Shown: piece after piece, positions 32,933-44,339 of the stretch
Numbering within the stretch: the stretch's first letter is position 1
Layout: every line of letters begins with the position of its first letter
DNA from: Guadua angustifolia
Lineage: Eukaryota > Streptophyta > Magnoliopsida > Poales > Poaceae
Direction of reading: 5' to 3'
NCBI GenBank assembly: GCA_036346375.1
Contig: JAYEVE010000632.1
Location: 124,001-188,000, forward strand
Length of the DNA stretch: 64,000 bases
Position numbers and translations under genes: made by a program
The notes under the pieces: generated by a model
The model's input: only the letters and a program-made list of their open reading frames with translations
Told to the model about the DNA's origin: nothing
Database searches by the model: none

Positions 32933-33097
32933 GGCGATAATTGCCCTTCATACCACCACCGCCTTCCTTCCCACAAGCGAGACCACGAGGAAAGGGTGAG
33001 CGAGAGAGAGAGAAAAGAAGTAGAGGATCGGTAGAACATGCGAGGGCGTGCAAGTGGAAAGGGAAAGGGAAGGTGAAAGAAGAAGGAGCATTTAGGC

Positions 33098-33593
33098 GTG
33101 GCAGCGCAACATTGCATACGGGACCTCTTTGTACCTCTCGGGGTTGTCCCACCGATGTGTGCGTGCGGAGATCCTGCGGGCTTGTGTACTCTTGGGAAAC
33201 TCCGACATGGAAGAGGAGGTATTGGATGTCTTGCCTTCGCCTTGACCCAGGAGAAAGAGCCTCGAGGCTCGGCGGTGGTAACAATCATACGTGTTTCGTA
33301 ATATTTGTACATAAAACTATGCTAATTTAAGTTTCATGCAGTCGCCTCCGCCACTGTGTGAATTTGAGCGGTGGTTCGACGAGGAAATCAACCCAAGACC
33401 AAGGCTCTGGATCGAACAAGCTGGGATTCTGAGTTTAGGCGTAGCTTCAATGACGTGTGGCCTTGAGGAGGCGTGAGGAAGGAAGCAGAGGAGAAGGAGG
33501 CCGAAAGAGAGAGGAAGCGAGAGAGGGCACGTCGTGCCAGAGAAGCCCCACCAGAGGCATGGGCGAAAGGGAAATGGCCTCGATGCACCCAGT
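33098..33593 (+). pseudogene. GRF-type zinc-finger protein carried by the MULE, broken
   Basis: An exon-like block (to ~33277) encodes PPMCACGDPAG and then, after a one-base frame change, KRRYWMSC. A GGTAAC donor-like site follows, then a catgcag acceptor (33342), and a second block beginning SPPPLCEFERWFDEE and closing with a Lys/Glu/Arg-rich tail to a stop at ~33593. The C-x-C-G, RYW-x-x-C and C-x-F-x-x-W-x-D order matches small GRF zinc-finger proteins of plants. The role inside a MULE is unknown. The frame change argues for a pseudogene unless it marks an intron I have not placed. Splice sites are read, not proven. Confidence 0.5.
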
Positions 33594-33599
33594 AGATGT

Positions 33600-34420
33600 T
33601 AAGTTATGCCCGTCCTAATTTTAAGTTGTAATAAAGTGTGTGGACTATGTTATTTTCCGCCGTAACATCTTATTTCCGTAGTATTATGTAACTTATTTCC
33701 CTAGTATCATTTTATCATATGTTATGTACTTGCACGAATATTGGACCTTTATCATATTTATCGAATGTCGTTTATCGAATTATTTATGCTCTGTGGTTTC
33801 TGTATCCTTCATGTTGTTCACATACTTATTACGCTTTGTAATTCACTATTTTAATATGATTTCTCGTGAAATTTGTCGTCAAAGATAATGAAGAACAACG
33901 AAATTTGCATTATTTATTAGCTCAAATTTTGACCAATAATTAGTTAAAATATGTTCATATTTAATTTACAAAAGAGATATCAATTGATTCATATTTCACC
34001 GATCTTTCAATTATTGTTTGTTTAAGTAACAATTCATAATATATTATAACATAAATTAATGGCCAAAGTTTACTTGAAAGACTATTTGAATTCTAATCGC
34101 TCTATATTTTGAAATGAAGGCTACGTGAGTTGCACTCAATTTTTCTGAGGCTAGAGAGGGTAGATTTTCATCGATGGCGACATAGTAGGCGAGGGTCTGA
34201 GGAGGCAACGCATGGTATATTTTTCAAATTTTACAAAAATTATTGTACCATTTTTATTAGTTAATGCTTCAAGGTTAACACGAATTTGTGAACGAAATTA
34301 ATGTACATAATATCTGCCTTAATATTATATTACTTTTTTAATATTTTATAAATTTTATACGTTCCAACATTATAAAGAAATTTAATCTCCAATTTTTACA
34401 CAGTAAAGAAATTTAATCTC
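33600..34420. other. AT-rich MULE interior without a gene
   Basis: No coding region, RNA gene or clear repeat seen. It leads into the right-hand subterminal region. Confidence 0.5.
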
Positions 34421-34429
34421 GAATTTTTA

Positions 34430-34747
34430 CATTGGACTAGTGGTCGCCGAACCAATTGGCGACCATCCATAGTCGCCGAACCAATTGGCGACAACTAGTG
34501 GTCGCCGAACCGTGTGGCGACAACGGCTGACCTCATTGATTAACCGTTCAAAGCAGTATTAACATGGGAGTAGGGTGATCATTTGTTGTCGCCCATTTAG
34601 GCGATGCTTGTATTGTCGCCGAATGGTTTGGCAACTACTTATTAATAATAAGCGGTGTGGCGACTGCATATTATTTCTGCAATTTTTTTTAATCCGTGTA
34701 TTAATATCGCAATTTGTAAATAAAATAATATTATTTTAAAAAAAATC
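34430..34747 (-). repeat. Right terminus of the MULE
   Basis: The inner ~200 bp has several gtcgccgaaccaattggcgac palindromes (34440..34525). The last ~130 bp is the inverted copy of the left end. Confidence 0.8.
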
Positions 34748-34757
34748 AGCTAGCAGT

Positions 34758-35311
34758 TCAGTTTAATGAAGTACAAAACTAATACCCCAAGTTCTAGATC
34801 ATGCTAATGTAATGAGTCAATTCGAGCAGCATATAAACTATATATACAACTTGAGTAGTGCTTCTATTAATCACCCATCAATACAAATTGTATAAATTTG
34901 AAACAAGCGAAGGATAAGTAATCACCGTCTAACTTTAATTTATACTTTAATATTTGTACAAATTTAAAAATGATACATAGAAGCACCTCCCATAAGACTT
35001 CAGCAAGAAATGCTTAGGAAGAAATACTTAACTCAAAAACAATCACTCAGGTGGGCTGCAAAATTGGGAATTCTCAATTTTGGTCAGGTTTAATGAAAAT
35101 TAAGCAAGCGTTTTTATGCTTGATGTAAAAGCATTGTTGGAAATGGGGAAAGAACCAGGTTTTGGGAATACATTCGGCTTGGGAATAGTTCGCTGGCCCA
35201 TAAACATCCCAATCTATATGGAATCACCTTCAGTGAAACGGTCACAGTGGCTGATGTGATAGATGGAAGTTGGGATATGTTAAAATTTCGCCACTTTGTG
35301 GGGTCAGCGAA
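34758..35311 (+). other. A3 3' flank and start of the old LINE fragment
   Basis: 34758..35050 matches the A1 3' flank. From ~35087 (attaagcaagcg) the sequence instead matches the block after A4 (46756..46940: tgatgtaaaagca, gaagaaccaggttttggga, cagtggctgatg). The block reads like the C-terminal part of a non-LTR reverse transcriptase and continues beyond the solo LTR, at 40331. Confidence 0.65.
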
Positions 35312-38300
35312 TGTGAGACCCCGTTCGGATGAACAGGAACCTCCATGTGATTACTGTGCTATTCCCTGGATCGATGCTAGCACTCACATGTTTACAACAA
35401 TTGGAAATCACAACCATACATTTTAATAATTAAGCAGCGATTATACAAATAATATTACAATTGAGAGAATAAAGCGTGAAAAGAAGCTATAGCTGCGGTT
35501 TGCCCATCAATCCATGAAGTAAGCGACCGAGCATAAACTTCAGATAGAATACGATGAAGAAAAATCCATAACTTACGACGAAAAGAGACTCGAAGCTGCG
35601 CTAGCAAACACCTACAATATAATTAGGCAAGGGTGAGTATTTTACATACTCGGCAAGACTTAAACAAAACCTACAATACATGCGGGCCATTTCAAAGGAG
35701 GCTACTACTGGTTAATTTGCATAAGCGAGATTTGAATTTGTAAATAAAGTTATTTGCAAGCGGAATTTATAAAAGCAGATTGATCGATAACAAATAAGTA
35801 AAGCATAATAACACTCACCGTCCTCCATGGCGTGGCGGCGAATCAAACCTTGCCATCGCATGGCATATATCGATTCTTTGTCACACGAGGCTGTAATGAT
35901 TCAATACTTGCCCACACGGTATAGCATTGGGTCATCGTGGGGTAAGCTAACTTGTAAAATAAACCCTTTTGGAAACAATAAAACATTTAACTCGTGCAAG
36001 TTCACCAAGACACCCATGACCGTGGATGCGGCTAATCAATTAGATTTAAACTCTGCAGAGGTGTACAAGCATGTACCCACAAGAATGATCCACTCACCAC
36101 GTCGGTGGTGGATCGCCATACAAGAGTATGCGAATGAGCGATCATACATAGTCATTAAATTCCTAGACAAGGCTTTACCCAGCCGGGGCGTTAACCCTCG
36201 CCTGAAAGCAGAGACACTCACCCAAGCCGTGGATCCACATTTATCACACCCAACACCGTCTCTGTCCATGGCAAGGCGTGCAGTTACCGGCGAGCAATTA
36301 CCCATCTGACTGCATGGAAGCCCCTCACAAGCAATCCGTCTTAGGAATGCCTCGCTAGCTCCGCCTACCAATGAGCAAAGCCATGTCTAAACAATTTAAT
36401 AGGCTAAGGCTAACCCATCCTCACCCTCGTGGTTTGTCACGGATTTTCTTGGATCATACAACACGACGTTAGGTCCTTAGTTGTGACACGGCGACACTTC
36501 ACCCTACACTCGTGCAATTACTTCGCACTGGCAAGCTGTGCCAATAATCGCCGCATCAACACATAGTTTTCTTTTTGGGTTTTTAATCAAAGTACCCACC
36601 ACCAGCGATGACATTTTCAATGTTTTGAAACAATTATTGAGTTGATCATGTACATCATTGATTCTAAAGCATGACTAAGCATGAATAAAATGAATGCATA
36701 TACCCATGATGACATTAAGTAGTGCCTAACCTCAATCTATGGTTATCAAGGTTCACATGTTCATAAAGCATCAAAGGAGATTCACAAGACAACAGGTATA
36801 ACTACCAATCCACAAGATAGCAATTTACATAAAGTTATCGCATGCATAAAACAATTTGATGCACAAAAGGAATATAAAATCTTTGGGATCAATATGGTCA
36901 AAGGATGCTTGCCTTGCTTAATTATTGCTTACGGCGAAGCGAGGATTGCGGTTGACGAAGAGCGACGATGAAAACAACAACGTCGGGTTCTACGTCGATC
37001 AGCGGAAATAACGCCAAAAACACTAACTTCAATAAGGCGTAAGAAATAGATAACAAGAACAAATAAAACTCTTTGCAAGAAAGGGATTGCTCTTTTATGG
37101 ATTTATTTACTTTATTTTACTAATTCAAGATGCAAAGATTGATTAGATTGATCATTAGTTACAAGCTTTCAATGATTTGTCATTCATCTTTATTTGACTT
37201 TGCTTAGAATTAGCTTTATACAAGATGAGTCTATTGATTTGAGCTACTGCTAACTTTTCCATAACATTTGAGAAGGTTCTGGTGATACAAATGACTTAAC
37301 TACAGGTTTCCTTAATGAAACTACAATTCGATTATTCATATTACGGTCTAAGGTAATGTGATTACTTAGGGATATTAAGCTATTAAGATTAATATGAAAT
37401 CCTTAGCCAAATGAGATTATCTTTTTATAATGGGGTAGTCTACACTTTGAAGAACACTACTAAACTAGTTCCATATGTTTTGGATTTTGGTGAGCCTATA
37501 CTCTTATCGCTAAAAGGGTTCATGGTATACTTAAGGACTATACTATTCAAAATCGGCAAGAAAGGGATTGACGGATTAACGATTAAAGGTTTTAGGCTAT
37601 TCGGATTAATATGCAGAACATGATGAAACATGGTTATTTCTTCATAATAAGATGATTTATACTTTGTATAAAAATCCTAAGCTGATTCCATAAATTTTAG
37701 GCTTTAGCTGATACATTATTATCATTGATGAAAAGGCTTAAGTGATATTGTAAAGTTAACGTTATTCGGAATCGGCCAAAAGGTGAATCAAAAGGGTTAA
37801 CACTTAAGGGTTTTGATCTGATGAGATAAATAGGCAAACCTTAATGGAATATGATTCTTTTTACAGAATATGGTAGTATAAACTTTGTAGAGTGTTACTA
37901 AACTGATTTTACTGATTTTAGTACTTGGATGAGTTATTTTATCTATTGTTGAAATAGACTAAATGACCACATTTGAAACCTTAAATCGGCCAACTACATA
38001 TTGAGTTTTGACTACATTACACATGATCCTTAATTCATTCTTGGTGTTAGCGGTAGAGATCCTAGAAATGATTTAAAGTTGGTTTGGCATTATTTTAGCT
38101 TTAATTGCAATAGGTTATCTATTTACTTATTGTTATAATTAATATTTTCTTTCATTAAAAGAATGCAGTTTAAGCTTTATCCTAACTATTTTTGCATACC
38201 CTTACTGTTTCCAGGAACTTATTCAAAATGTTGTTACCATTTTATGAGCTATCATGCTACTATTCTTACTAATGTTCACACTAAGGTCTGTTAATGGTCA

Positions 38301-40330
38301 CAATGCAATACATAAACTTAGTTCCAAATATTTAATATCTCGGCATGATCGGCTCATTGAAATCCCGAAGCACATAATCATTTCTTATATGATTTTATGA
38401 ACTATTATACCCTCATTTCTATTAATGGCCATAATAGGGTTCCTTAAGGGTTATGAAACAATTAAGTTAAATTGAGTTCAATCATTATAGGATTTTACAT
38501 TTACGGGTTTATCATGATTCGAGAGACAACAAGAACTTATTTTATGATTGTAAGAATTATATTTTCTATGCAAGCAATAATATACATAATTGAGCTTATT
38601 CAAATCTTAAATTTTCATAATTGCTTTGTGACTCAGAATTTAATGTTTTTGGATATTTAAATACATTATGATCCTAGCTTAGCATTAATATTTATCTCAC
38701 CATTTCAGTTACTATTATTCACAATTTCTCATTAAAATCATATTAGCATTATAACCATGGTTTAATATAAATAATTATTCTGCAGGTCAAGAATTAAATG
38801 TTTTTACATATTTATATTCTTCTTGATTTTAGATGAATATACAAATTTATTTTCTTTGGAATTGAAGTAATATTGCAGCAGAATCTTGCTAATTGATTAT
38901 CAAGTGAATTTGAGAATCATGAAAACCGAAAATCGCATATACGAGACAAAAGGCGCCAACCGAAGCTTCTCCTACCTCCCGCTCGGTTCACAGAGTGAAA
39001 CGAGAAAGGAGCATCTAGGGCTTGCGCGGCGGCACTCGGCGATCTTCCCGTGAGGCGGCAGCACAGGAGGAGATCTCGACGAGGCGCATCCGTGGGTGAA
39101 GTCAATTCGTCGGGAGATACCAATGGCGCCTTGAGCTCAGTGGCGGCCATGGCGGTGACTCGGTGGAGAAAGAAATCGAGCGTGAGGCTCGAATTGGTAG
39201 CATGTATGGCATCACGGGGTATCAAGGAGTTCATCTCGGTACCTCTTCCGTGGGAGAGTGGTGAGAGTCCGCCACGGTGGCCGACCATGGAGAAGAAGAG
39301 GCGCAGGGAGTAGCAACATTTCGCATGGAGGGCTCAAGAAATGTTGAGGGCTTCGGATCGGCGGTGCTGGTGATGCACTCTGCAAGAGGATTTGGGAATG
39401 GTCGTCTCCTTGCTTGGATTTCCCTGGCGCCCGGACTCAGAGCTTACGGGAATGGCGGCAATGCTGGGGAGTTTCATGTGCTAGCTTGAGGAGAAGGAAG
39501 AAGGAGTGGAGGGAATGAAGAGGAGGTCCTTGCGGTGTGGTTTGTAGTCAAGATTTGCGGCGGTGAGTGGGATTCGTGGCGATGATCGGTGGTAGTCGCC
39601 ACTCGGTGCTTCGAGAGAATCGGCTCCACTTTGGTCGACAAGCGAGAGAAGATGAGATGAGGTGGTGAGTGGGACCCACATGGCGAGAAAGAGAGGCAAG
39701 AAATTGGCTTAAGGATTGACTCACGGAAAGTGCACTAATCTTGCATTAATTCACCGACTAATCTTCATAAGAGACTTTTTATACTTTTGTGCGTCTCTTA
39801 CGGAAGTAGATGATCTCGACAAAAGTTTAGATCGAAATAATTAGTAGATTATTTACTAAAATTTTGACACTGTACAATGCACAGGATTTTAATTTCTGAT
39901 TTTGAATTATCAGACAATTCAATTATGTTTACAACTTTTTGAAACTTTGTTTTTCAAATTGATTTGAACTAAGTATTCTTATGTAAAAATTTTAGCTCAA
40001 GATATTGCTTGATAATTTATTAAAATTCGACAATACATTATTTTGATTTAAGAGTTGTCTTCCCATTTTATCTCTTCAATATTTTATGCATAAAATCTCA
40101 ATTGCTGATAAAATGATTTAATTGAATGATCGGGGTTCTCATGGCAATTTTCTTGGATTCAGATAATGTTTGGAGGATTTCCATTCTTTATTTCTATTTG
40201 TTGGATTTTCATGCAAAGAATAAATCCAAAGAAATCCAAATAAAATTCAATAATGCCAAGAAACTCAGAAATAAATATTTTCAATTTTAAAATATTTATT
40301 TCCACTTTATTGAATTTTCAGGATGTTACA
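35312..40330 (-). mobile_element. Solo LTR (~5.0 kb) of the gypsy subfamily, inside the LINE fragment
   Basis: Runs from TGTGAGACCCCG to ATGTTACA and is flanked by a perfect 5-bp duplication gcgaa (35307..35311 and 40331..40335). The A4 block has one uninterrupted version of the site (46930.., tcattgaagatat). It is the same subfamily as 15629..20581, with conserved ends and large colinear stretches (for example caattggaaatca near the start). No interior domain, so it is a solo LTR. Short open frames within are not supported as genes. Confidence 0.88.
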
Positions 40331-40363
40331 GCGAAAATATTCGGATAAAACTTCAGTAGATTT
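40331..40363 (+). other. LINE fragment, middle part
   Basis: A short continuation of the old LINE block between the solo LTR and a younger 5'-truncated LINE. It contains the left copy of that LINE's target duplication (acttcagtagattt, 40350..40363). Confidence 0.65.
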
Positions 40364-40611
40364 CTAAAAATCTATAGACTCACACATCTAGTGTTAGGCG
40401 CTTCACTTTTTCCCGGAGTTTTCCAAAAATTGTGACCCTTTGGGGTCGGGAGTCGTTCCATTCTATCTTGTTTTTTTTTTCTTTTCTCTCCTCTCTGTTC
40501 AGTTTTAGTCGGGAGTCTTGTTTTTGTTTTTTCTAGCTTTCTCGTTCGGGTGTACTCTGCTCCTTTTTTAATGCATGGCAGAGCTCCTGCCACTTTCCAT
40601 TAAAAAAAAAG
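40364..40611 (+). mobile_element. Severely 5'-truncated LINE, ~250 bp, with poly(A)
   Basis: Ends in an A run (40603..40610) and is flanked by a 14-bp duplication acttcagtagattt (40350..40363 and 40612..40625). This is the hallmark of target-primed reverse transcription. Only the 3' tail survives (gcatggcagagctcctgcc before the A tail, a word typical of rice LINE ends). No coding capacity. Confidence 0.82.
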
Positions 40612-40900
40612 ACTTCAGTAGATTTTTTTTCTGAGAACTTCAGTATAATTATGCTGGAGTCGTACTTAATGACAATAATGATGCTGTGCAATGGATGTTT
40701 AGTTCTCATGGTAAATTTATTGTCAAATTAATCTTTTCATCAGGCTTTGAGAGTGCAGGGTGGTGGCTTCCCACATAAATTCCTGTGGAAGGCTAAACTC
40801 CCTATTAAAACTAGAGCTCTTTTACGCTACCAATAATTATTGTGGATTCATTTGTAGAACTTGTTAGTTTCTAATAATAAGTAATAGGAGGGTTACCCTC
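40612..40900 (+). pseudogene. Old LINE reverse-transcriptase C-terminal fragment
   Basis: Translates in pieces to a zf-RVT-like segment of plant non-LTR elements (QWMFSSHGKF, then GGGFPHKFLWKAKLP after a frame change). It matches 46945..47100 after A4. The frame is broken several times. It is useful mainly as a marker that the A3 and A4 units share the same downstream insertion. Confidence 0.65.
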
Positions 40901-40952
40901 TGTTTCAAAAGAAAAGGGCTATATCTACGGGGACATATCCAGTGTAATCATG

Positions 40953-41270
40953 ATTTTGGTGCAATCACCGTGCAATCCTACTAACAAAAGTTTGAAAAAA
41001 TTCTGAAAAAAATCATGGATGTACATCTCATCTTACCCCATCTACATATAAAATTTCATCATCAAATTCGTCCTATGTTAAGAGTAATAAAAAAGACAAA
41101 TTTCTGACAAACTTGAATAGTTCAAATGCACCCCAAATTTGTCTTTTTGTAACTTCTACCATAGGACGAATTTGATGAAAATGATGATGATTTTCCATGA
41201 TTTTTTTCAATATTTTTGAAACTTTTGCACGGTGATTACACCAAAATCGCATCAATATACATCGTGCAAA
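40953..41270. repeat. Foldback (inverted-repeat) element
   Basis: The left arm gattttggtgcaatcaccgtgcaa (~40960) returns in inverted form near 41226..41252 (ttgcacggtgattacacc). The arms continue inward with shared tgaaaaaaatcatgg, catcaaattcgtcctatg and acaaatttg words. Together they make a ~140-bp-arm hairpin with almost no loop. MITE-like, no coding region. Confidence 0.75.
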
Positions 41271-41305
41271 TAGTGTATATATAGTTGGAAATTGGAGGGT
41301 TGCAC

Positions 41306-41487
41306 CAAATTAAGCATGTATTACTATGGTGTGCGCCAGATTAAGCCATATCAAGCCAATAGTGTATTCTAAAAACCAGATTAAGCCATATAAATTGTAC
41401 TTACATGCTGCAAATTGGAAATAGCGTAGAAACTCTCCGATTTCTATTATTAAAAACGGACAAGTTCTACAAAAGAGTTCTGGAAAG
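41306..41487 (+). other. Segment shared with the A4 downstream block
   Basis: The stretch gctgcaaattggaaatagcg...acaaaagagttctggaaa matches 47440..47525 (gtgctctaaattgg...aaaagcgttctggaaa). The duplicated unit behind A3 and A4 therefore reached at least this far. No gene seen. Confidence 0.6.
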
Positions 41488-42071
41488 AGTAAATTTAGCA
41501 AATTTATATGTTTTTTACAAACTATCGAAGAAAACTATAGATTTTAGCTTCTATTTTACAAATTACAGATTTTAGAAGAACTTTTCACAAAACTACAGTT
41601 TCTTATATAAACTATCGAGAAAATTACATATTTTAGCTTTTATTTCACAAAACTACATATTTTGAAAGAATTTGTATCATAAAACTATATGTTTTAGAAG
41701 AACTTATTTCACAAAACTACAATTTTTAGAATTAACCATCTCTTTTAAAGGATATGACGGTGTGGGCCCACATGGCTATCTGACACGCCCTTATTTCCCG
41801 TTTTACTCACATGTGAGGTTGTTATGTGGGCCCAAACTGTCAGATCCATCACAAGAAACAATTAATTCTAAAACCTGTTGTTTTGTGATGCAAGTTTTTC
41901 TAAAATCTATAGTTTAATGAAATGGAAGCTAAAATATGTAGTTTTCTGATAATTTGTATAAAAGTCTGTAGTTTCGTGAAACAAGTTTTTCTAAAATTTA
42001 TAGTTTTGTGAAATATTAAAATCTATAGTTTTCTGATAGTTTGTAAAAAAAACCTAGTTTTGTGAAATTTG
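41488..42071. repeat. Large foldback element, ~580 bp, with long arms
   Basis: Arms of ~270 bp face each other: tttttacaaactatcgaagaa at ~41510 against ttctgatagtttgtaaaaaa at ~42033, and catgtgaggttgttatgtggg near the centre against cccacatggc. The arms are made of degenerate direct repeats of a ~50-bp unit (aaaactacagattttagaag type). It is related to 5310..5640. This could be a foldback transposon or a MULE-derived MITE; no flanking duplication was fixed by eye. Confidence 0.72.
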
Positions 42072-42159
42072 AGCTTGAAGTTAAAAATTAAAATCATAGT
42101 ATGTTTCCTGCTCTCTTGTGATAGCGATGTTGTGTTTTTCAAGATATCAGCTACACCAC

Positions 42160-42560
42160 TCGTTTAAAGGCATGGACGAGCGAGAGCCTGATTAATTTGT
42201 CTGACGATGAGATGAGAGTAAGAGCATCCGATTAATTTATCTGACGATGAGATGAAAGTGAGAGCATCCGGAATTAATTCCGGTCTAAGCTCGTGTACTT
42301 ACCGTGTGAGATTTCCCGTAGCTAGCTTAGCTTGCGGATTGTCCCATTCTTCCTTGCAATTGGCAGTGAAGACTACGTCGAAAGCCTGCATCAAGCATGG
42401 ATTAATTATCTTTCCGGCAAAGTCCGACATGATTGATTTCATTTCTTTTTCTGTGAAGACTTGGTCGAAAGCCTGGATCAAGCATGGATAAAAGGAACAT
42501 TTTTTCCCAAAAAAAAAATGTGACTGCGGCGACTTGAAGATTAATTATCTTTTCGGCAAA
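42160..42560 (+). other. Copy of the A1 downstream flank
   Basis: gagagcatccggaattaattccggtctaagctcg...cttggtcgaaagcctggatcaa corresponds to 5065..5270. Within it gtgaagac..ggtcgaaagcctg.atcaagcatggat occurs twice (~42367 and ~42456), a local tandem duplication. No gene. Confidence 0.65.
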
Positions 42561-43213
42561 TTTTTTTTCCTGTGTCAATGTGTAAAAAGAATATGCGGAT
42601 GGCGCGCCATGGCCTTGTGGCTGGCGATGTTCATATGATGCATTGAACAATGCTTGTTTTGAAGCATTAAATAATTCTGAATTCACGTGGGCAAAAATCA
42701 ATATAATATAATACTCTCTTATATTGATTTGCATGGAGTTCTTGATCGATTTTCTACTATCAGGAATTCGAGCTATGTATTTTCATAGCTAGTTCTATTG
42801 TATTGAAAAAATTCATACCGCGCTTGTATTAATTCCGTGTCCATTTCCATCTTATTGAGAAAATATGTACTACACTTATTTTTATTTTTAGTTGATCTTG
42901 CATCAATAGGGAATCAGTACCACACTTTCATGTATAAATACATGGCTTCATTATCATCCAAATTGTTGGATTGATCTGTAGTGGCAACTGTTGGTACTTT
43001 TCTTCTCGTCAAGTGAGATCAACCAATGAGGTTTAATCTAGATGCTTATCTTCAAATACGGCCGTCGTGAGTTGTAGTATGTTGACAGTTGTAACATGTT
43101 GACGACAATGAGGGATTTTGTAGGTGTCCTTGCAGCCGTAAGGCCGTTCTCGGTTTTTTTTTTTTGGATGCTGTGCTTGTATTGGGCGAACAGAGATGTT
43201 TAAAACAGAAGTG
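42561..43213. other. Intergenic, nothing assigned
   Basis: AT-rich sequence without coding potential, RNA gene or recognisable transposon ends that I can support. Confidence 0.45.
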
Positions 43214-43552
43214 ATCACTATTCTAGTCTCTCGTGTATGATTTTTTTTTTACAAATCTGGTTCTTTTTCGAATGAAATTGTAAAAGTAACCCTCCTCCTA
43301 ACTGCAGAAGGATCCGAAGTAGACAAGTGACACCTTCCACAGACTAGAAGCGCAGCAGGAGCTACCACGCTCCCAAAGTGCGGAAACTCGAGGGACATGC
43401 TATGCTCTGGGGACATCATATGCTCCTAATCCGCCGAAAGTAACACGTGTCGACTCTGAGTCCTTCTTCGGCTAAGGAGAAGGCTACTTTTACAATTTCA
43501 CTTATAAGAGAGCTAGATTTGCTAAAAAAATTCGCTACTGGGCTAGAAAAGC
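43214..43552. repeat. Foldback MITE
   Basis: The left arm (tacaaatctggttctttttcgaatgaaattgtaaaagta, ~43250) and the right arm (tacttttacaatttcacttataagagagctagatttg, ~43483) are inverted copies around a ~130-bp centre. Short, AT-rich and non-coding. Confidence 0.7.
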
Positions 43553-43782
43553 GAGGGTTTCATGCATGTGACTCTGGGCCTATTTGGGAGCCGTAGCTTT
43601 TCTAAAAAGTTGCATTTTGATTTTCTGAGCTGAAAGACAACTGTAATTTTTTATAAGAGATCGTTTAATGAATAGCTAATTTCTCTCAGCAATAAGCTGC
43701 AAAAACAATTCCAGCCCAACTTTTAGCTTTTAGTTTTTATTAATTATATATGAATTTTAGTTTACGTTAAAAGTCACTTAAA

Positions 43783-44067
43783 TCTCTACTATATAATGTG
43801 AGAGTTTCTTCCCACGTCACTTCATCAAAATTACTCACCTTTGCCACTGCTCTTTAATTACCCACCTTTGCCCGCATCACTTCATCAAAATTACCCACCT
43901 TTGCCACTGCTCTTTAATTACCCACCTTTGCCTGCGTCACTTCATCAAAATTACCCACCTTTACTGCTGCTCTTTAATTACCCACCTTTGCCACTGTTAG
44001 TGCTCTTTGCAAATAAACTTTTTGTCGCAAATTGAATTTTTGTTACAACGCACGGGCATATGGCTAG
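43783..44067 (+). mobile_element. Small non-autonomous Helitron
   Basis: Begins TCTCTACTATATAATG after an A and ends ...CGCACGGGCATATGGCTAG before a T. This is the 5'-TC, CTAG-3' and A/T insertion pattern of rice Helitrons. 285 bp, no genes. Most of the interior is a minisatellite. Confidence 0.78.
43813..43999. repeat. 60-bp minisatellite inside the Helitron
   Basis: About three copies of a unit made of cacttcatcaaaattacccacctttgccactgctctttaattacccacctttgcc split into two half-similar parts, starting near 43819, 43879 and 43939. It produces a repetitive open frame rich in Pro/Leu/Tyr that I do not regard as a gene. Confidence 0.82.
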
Positions 44068-44339
44068 TACTAAACTGTTTGAGAGACTAGTGGCTCTCGA
44101 GAAGTTAGAGCCGGGTTTTAAACCGCCAATCAGATCCTCTGTCTCTAACAATCAGCCATCACGTGATTTGATTTTACCGGCCACTCAATCGACCGCCATG
44201 CAGGCCCCAAGCCCAACCCGCCAGCTGATTTGCATGTGTACGGCGTGCATAGTGCTGTTGTGAGCAGCCACTTAATTTGTTTTTTCTTTTGTTTTGTACT
44301 TCTTTGATCACCAATCTTCTCAACACCGTATCCATTTGA

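Larger units (their letters stand above)
27728..34747 (+). mobile_element. Mutator-like transposon (MULE), 7.0 kb, in the A3 3' flank
   Basis: Long terminal inverted repeats of at least ~130 bp (gatttttttt... at 27728 and its complement ending 34747) share ataatattattttat, gcgatattaat and gcagaaataatatgcagtcgc. A perfect 10-bp duplication agctagcagt lies at 27718..27727 and 34748..34757, within the length range typical of MULEs. Joining the flanks restores A3 3' sequence matching A1 and A4. The interior holds MULE transposase remains, a purine-rich leader and a GRF-type zinc-finger relic. Confidence 0.92.

Noticed and set aside
32926..33330. Long open frame starting before the GRF motif (Lys/Arg-rich)
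   Set aside because: The frame covers only part of the zinc-finger motif; the two motif halves are in different frames, so I reported a broken relic instead.
43573..43760. Possible Tourist-like MITE starting gggcctatttgggagc
   Set aside because: Only one plausible terminus was seen; no matching inverted end or TTA/TAA duplication could be found.
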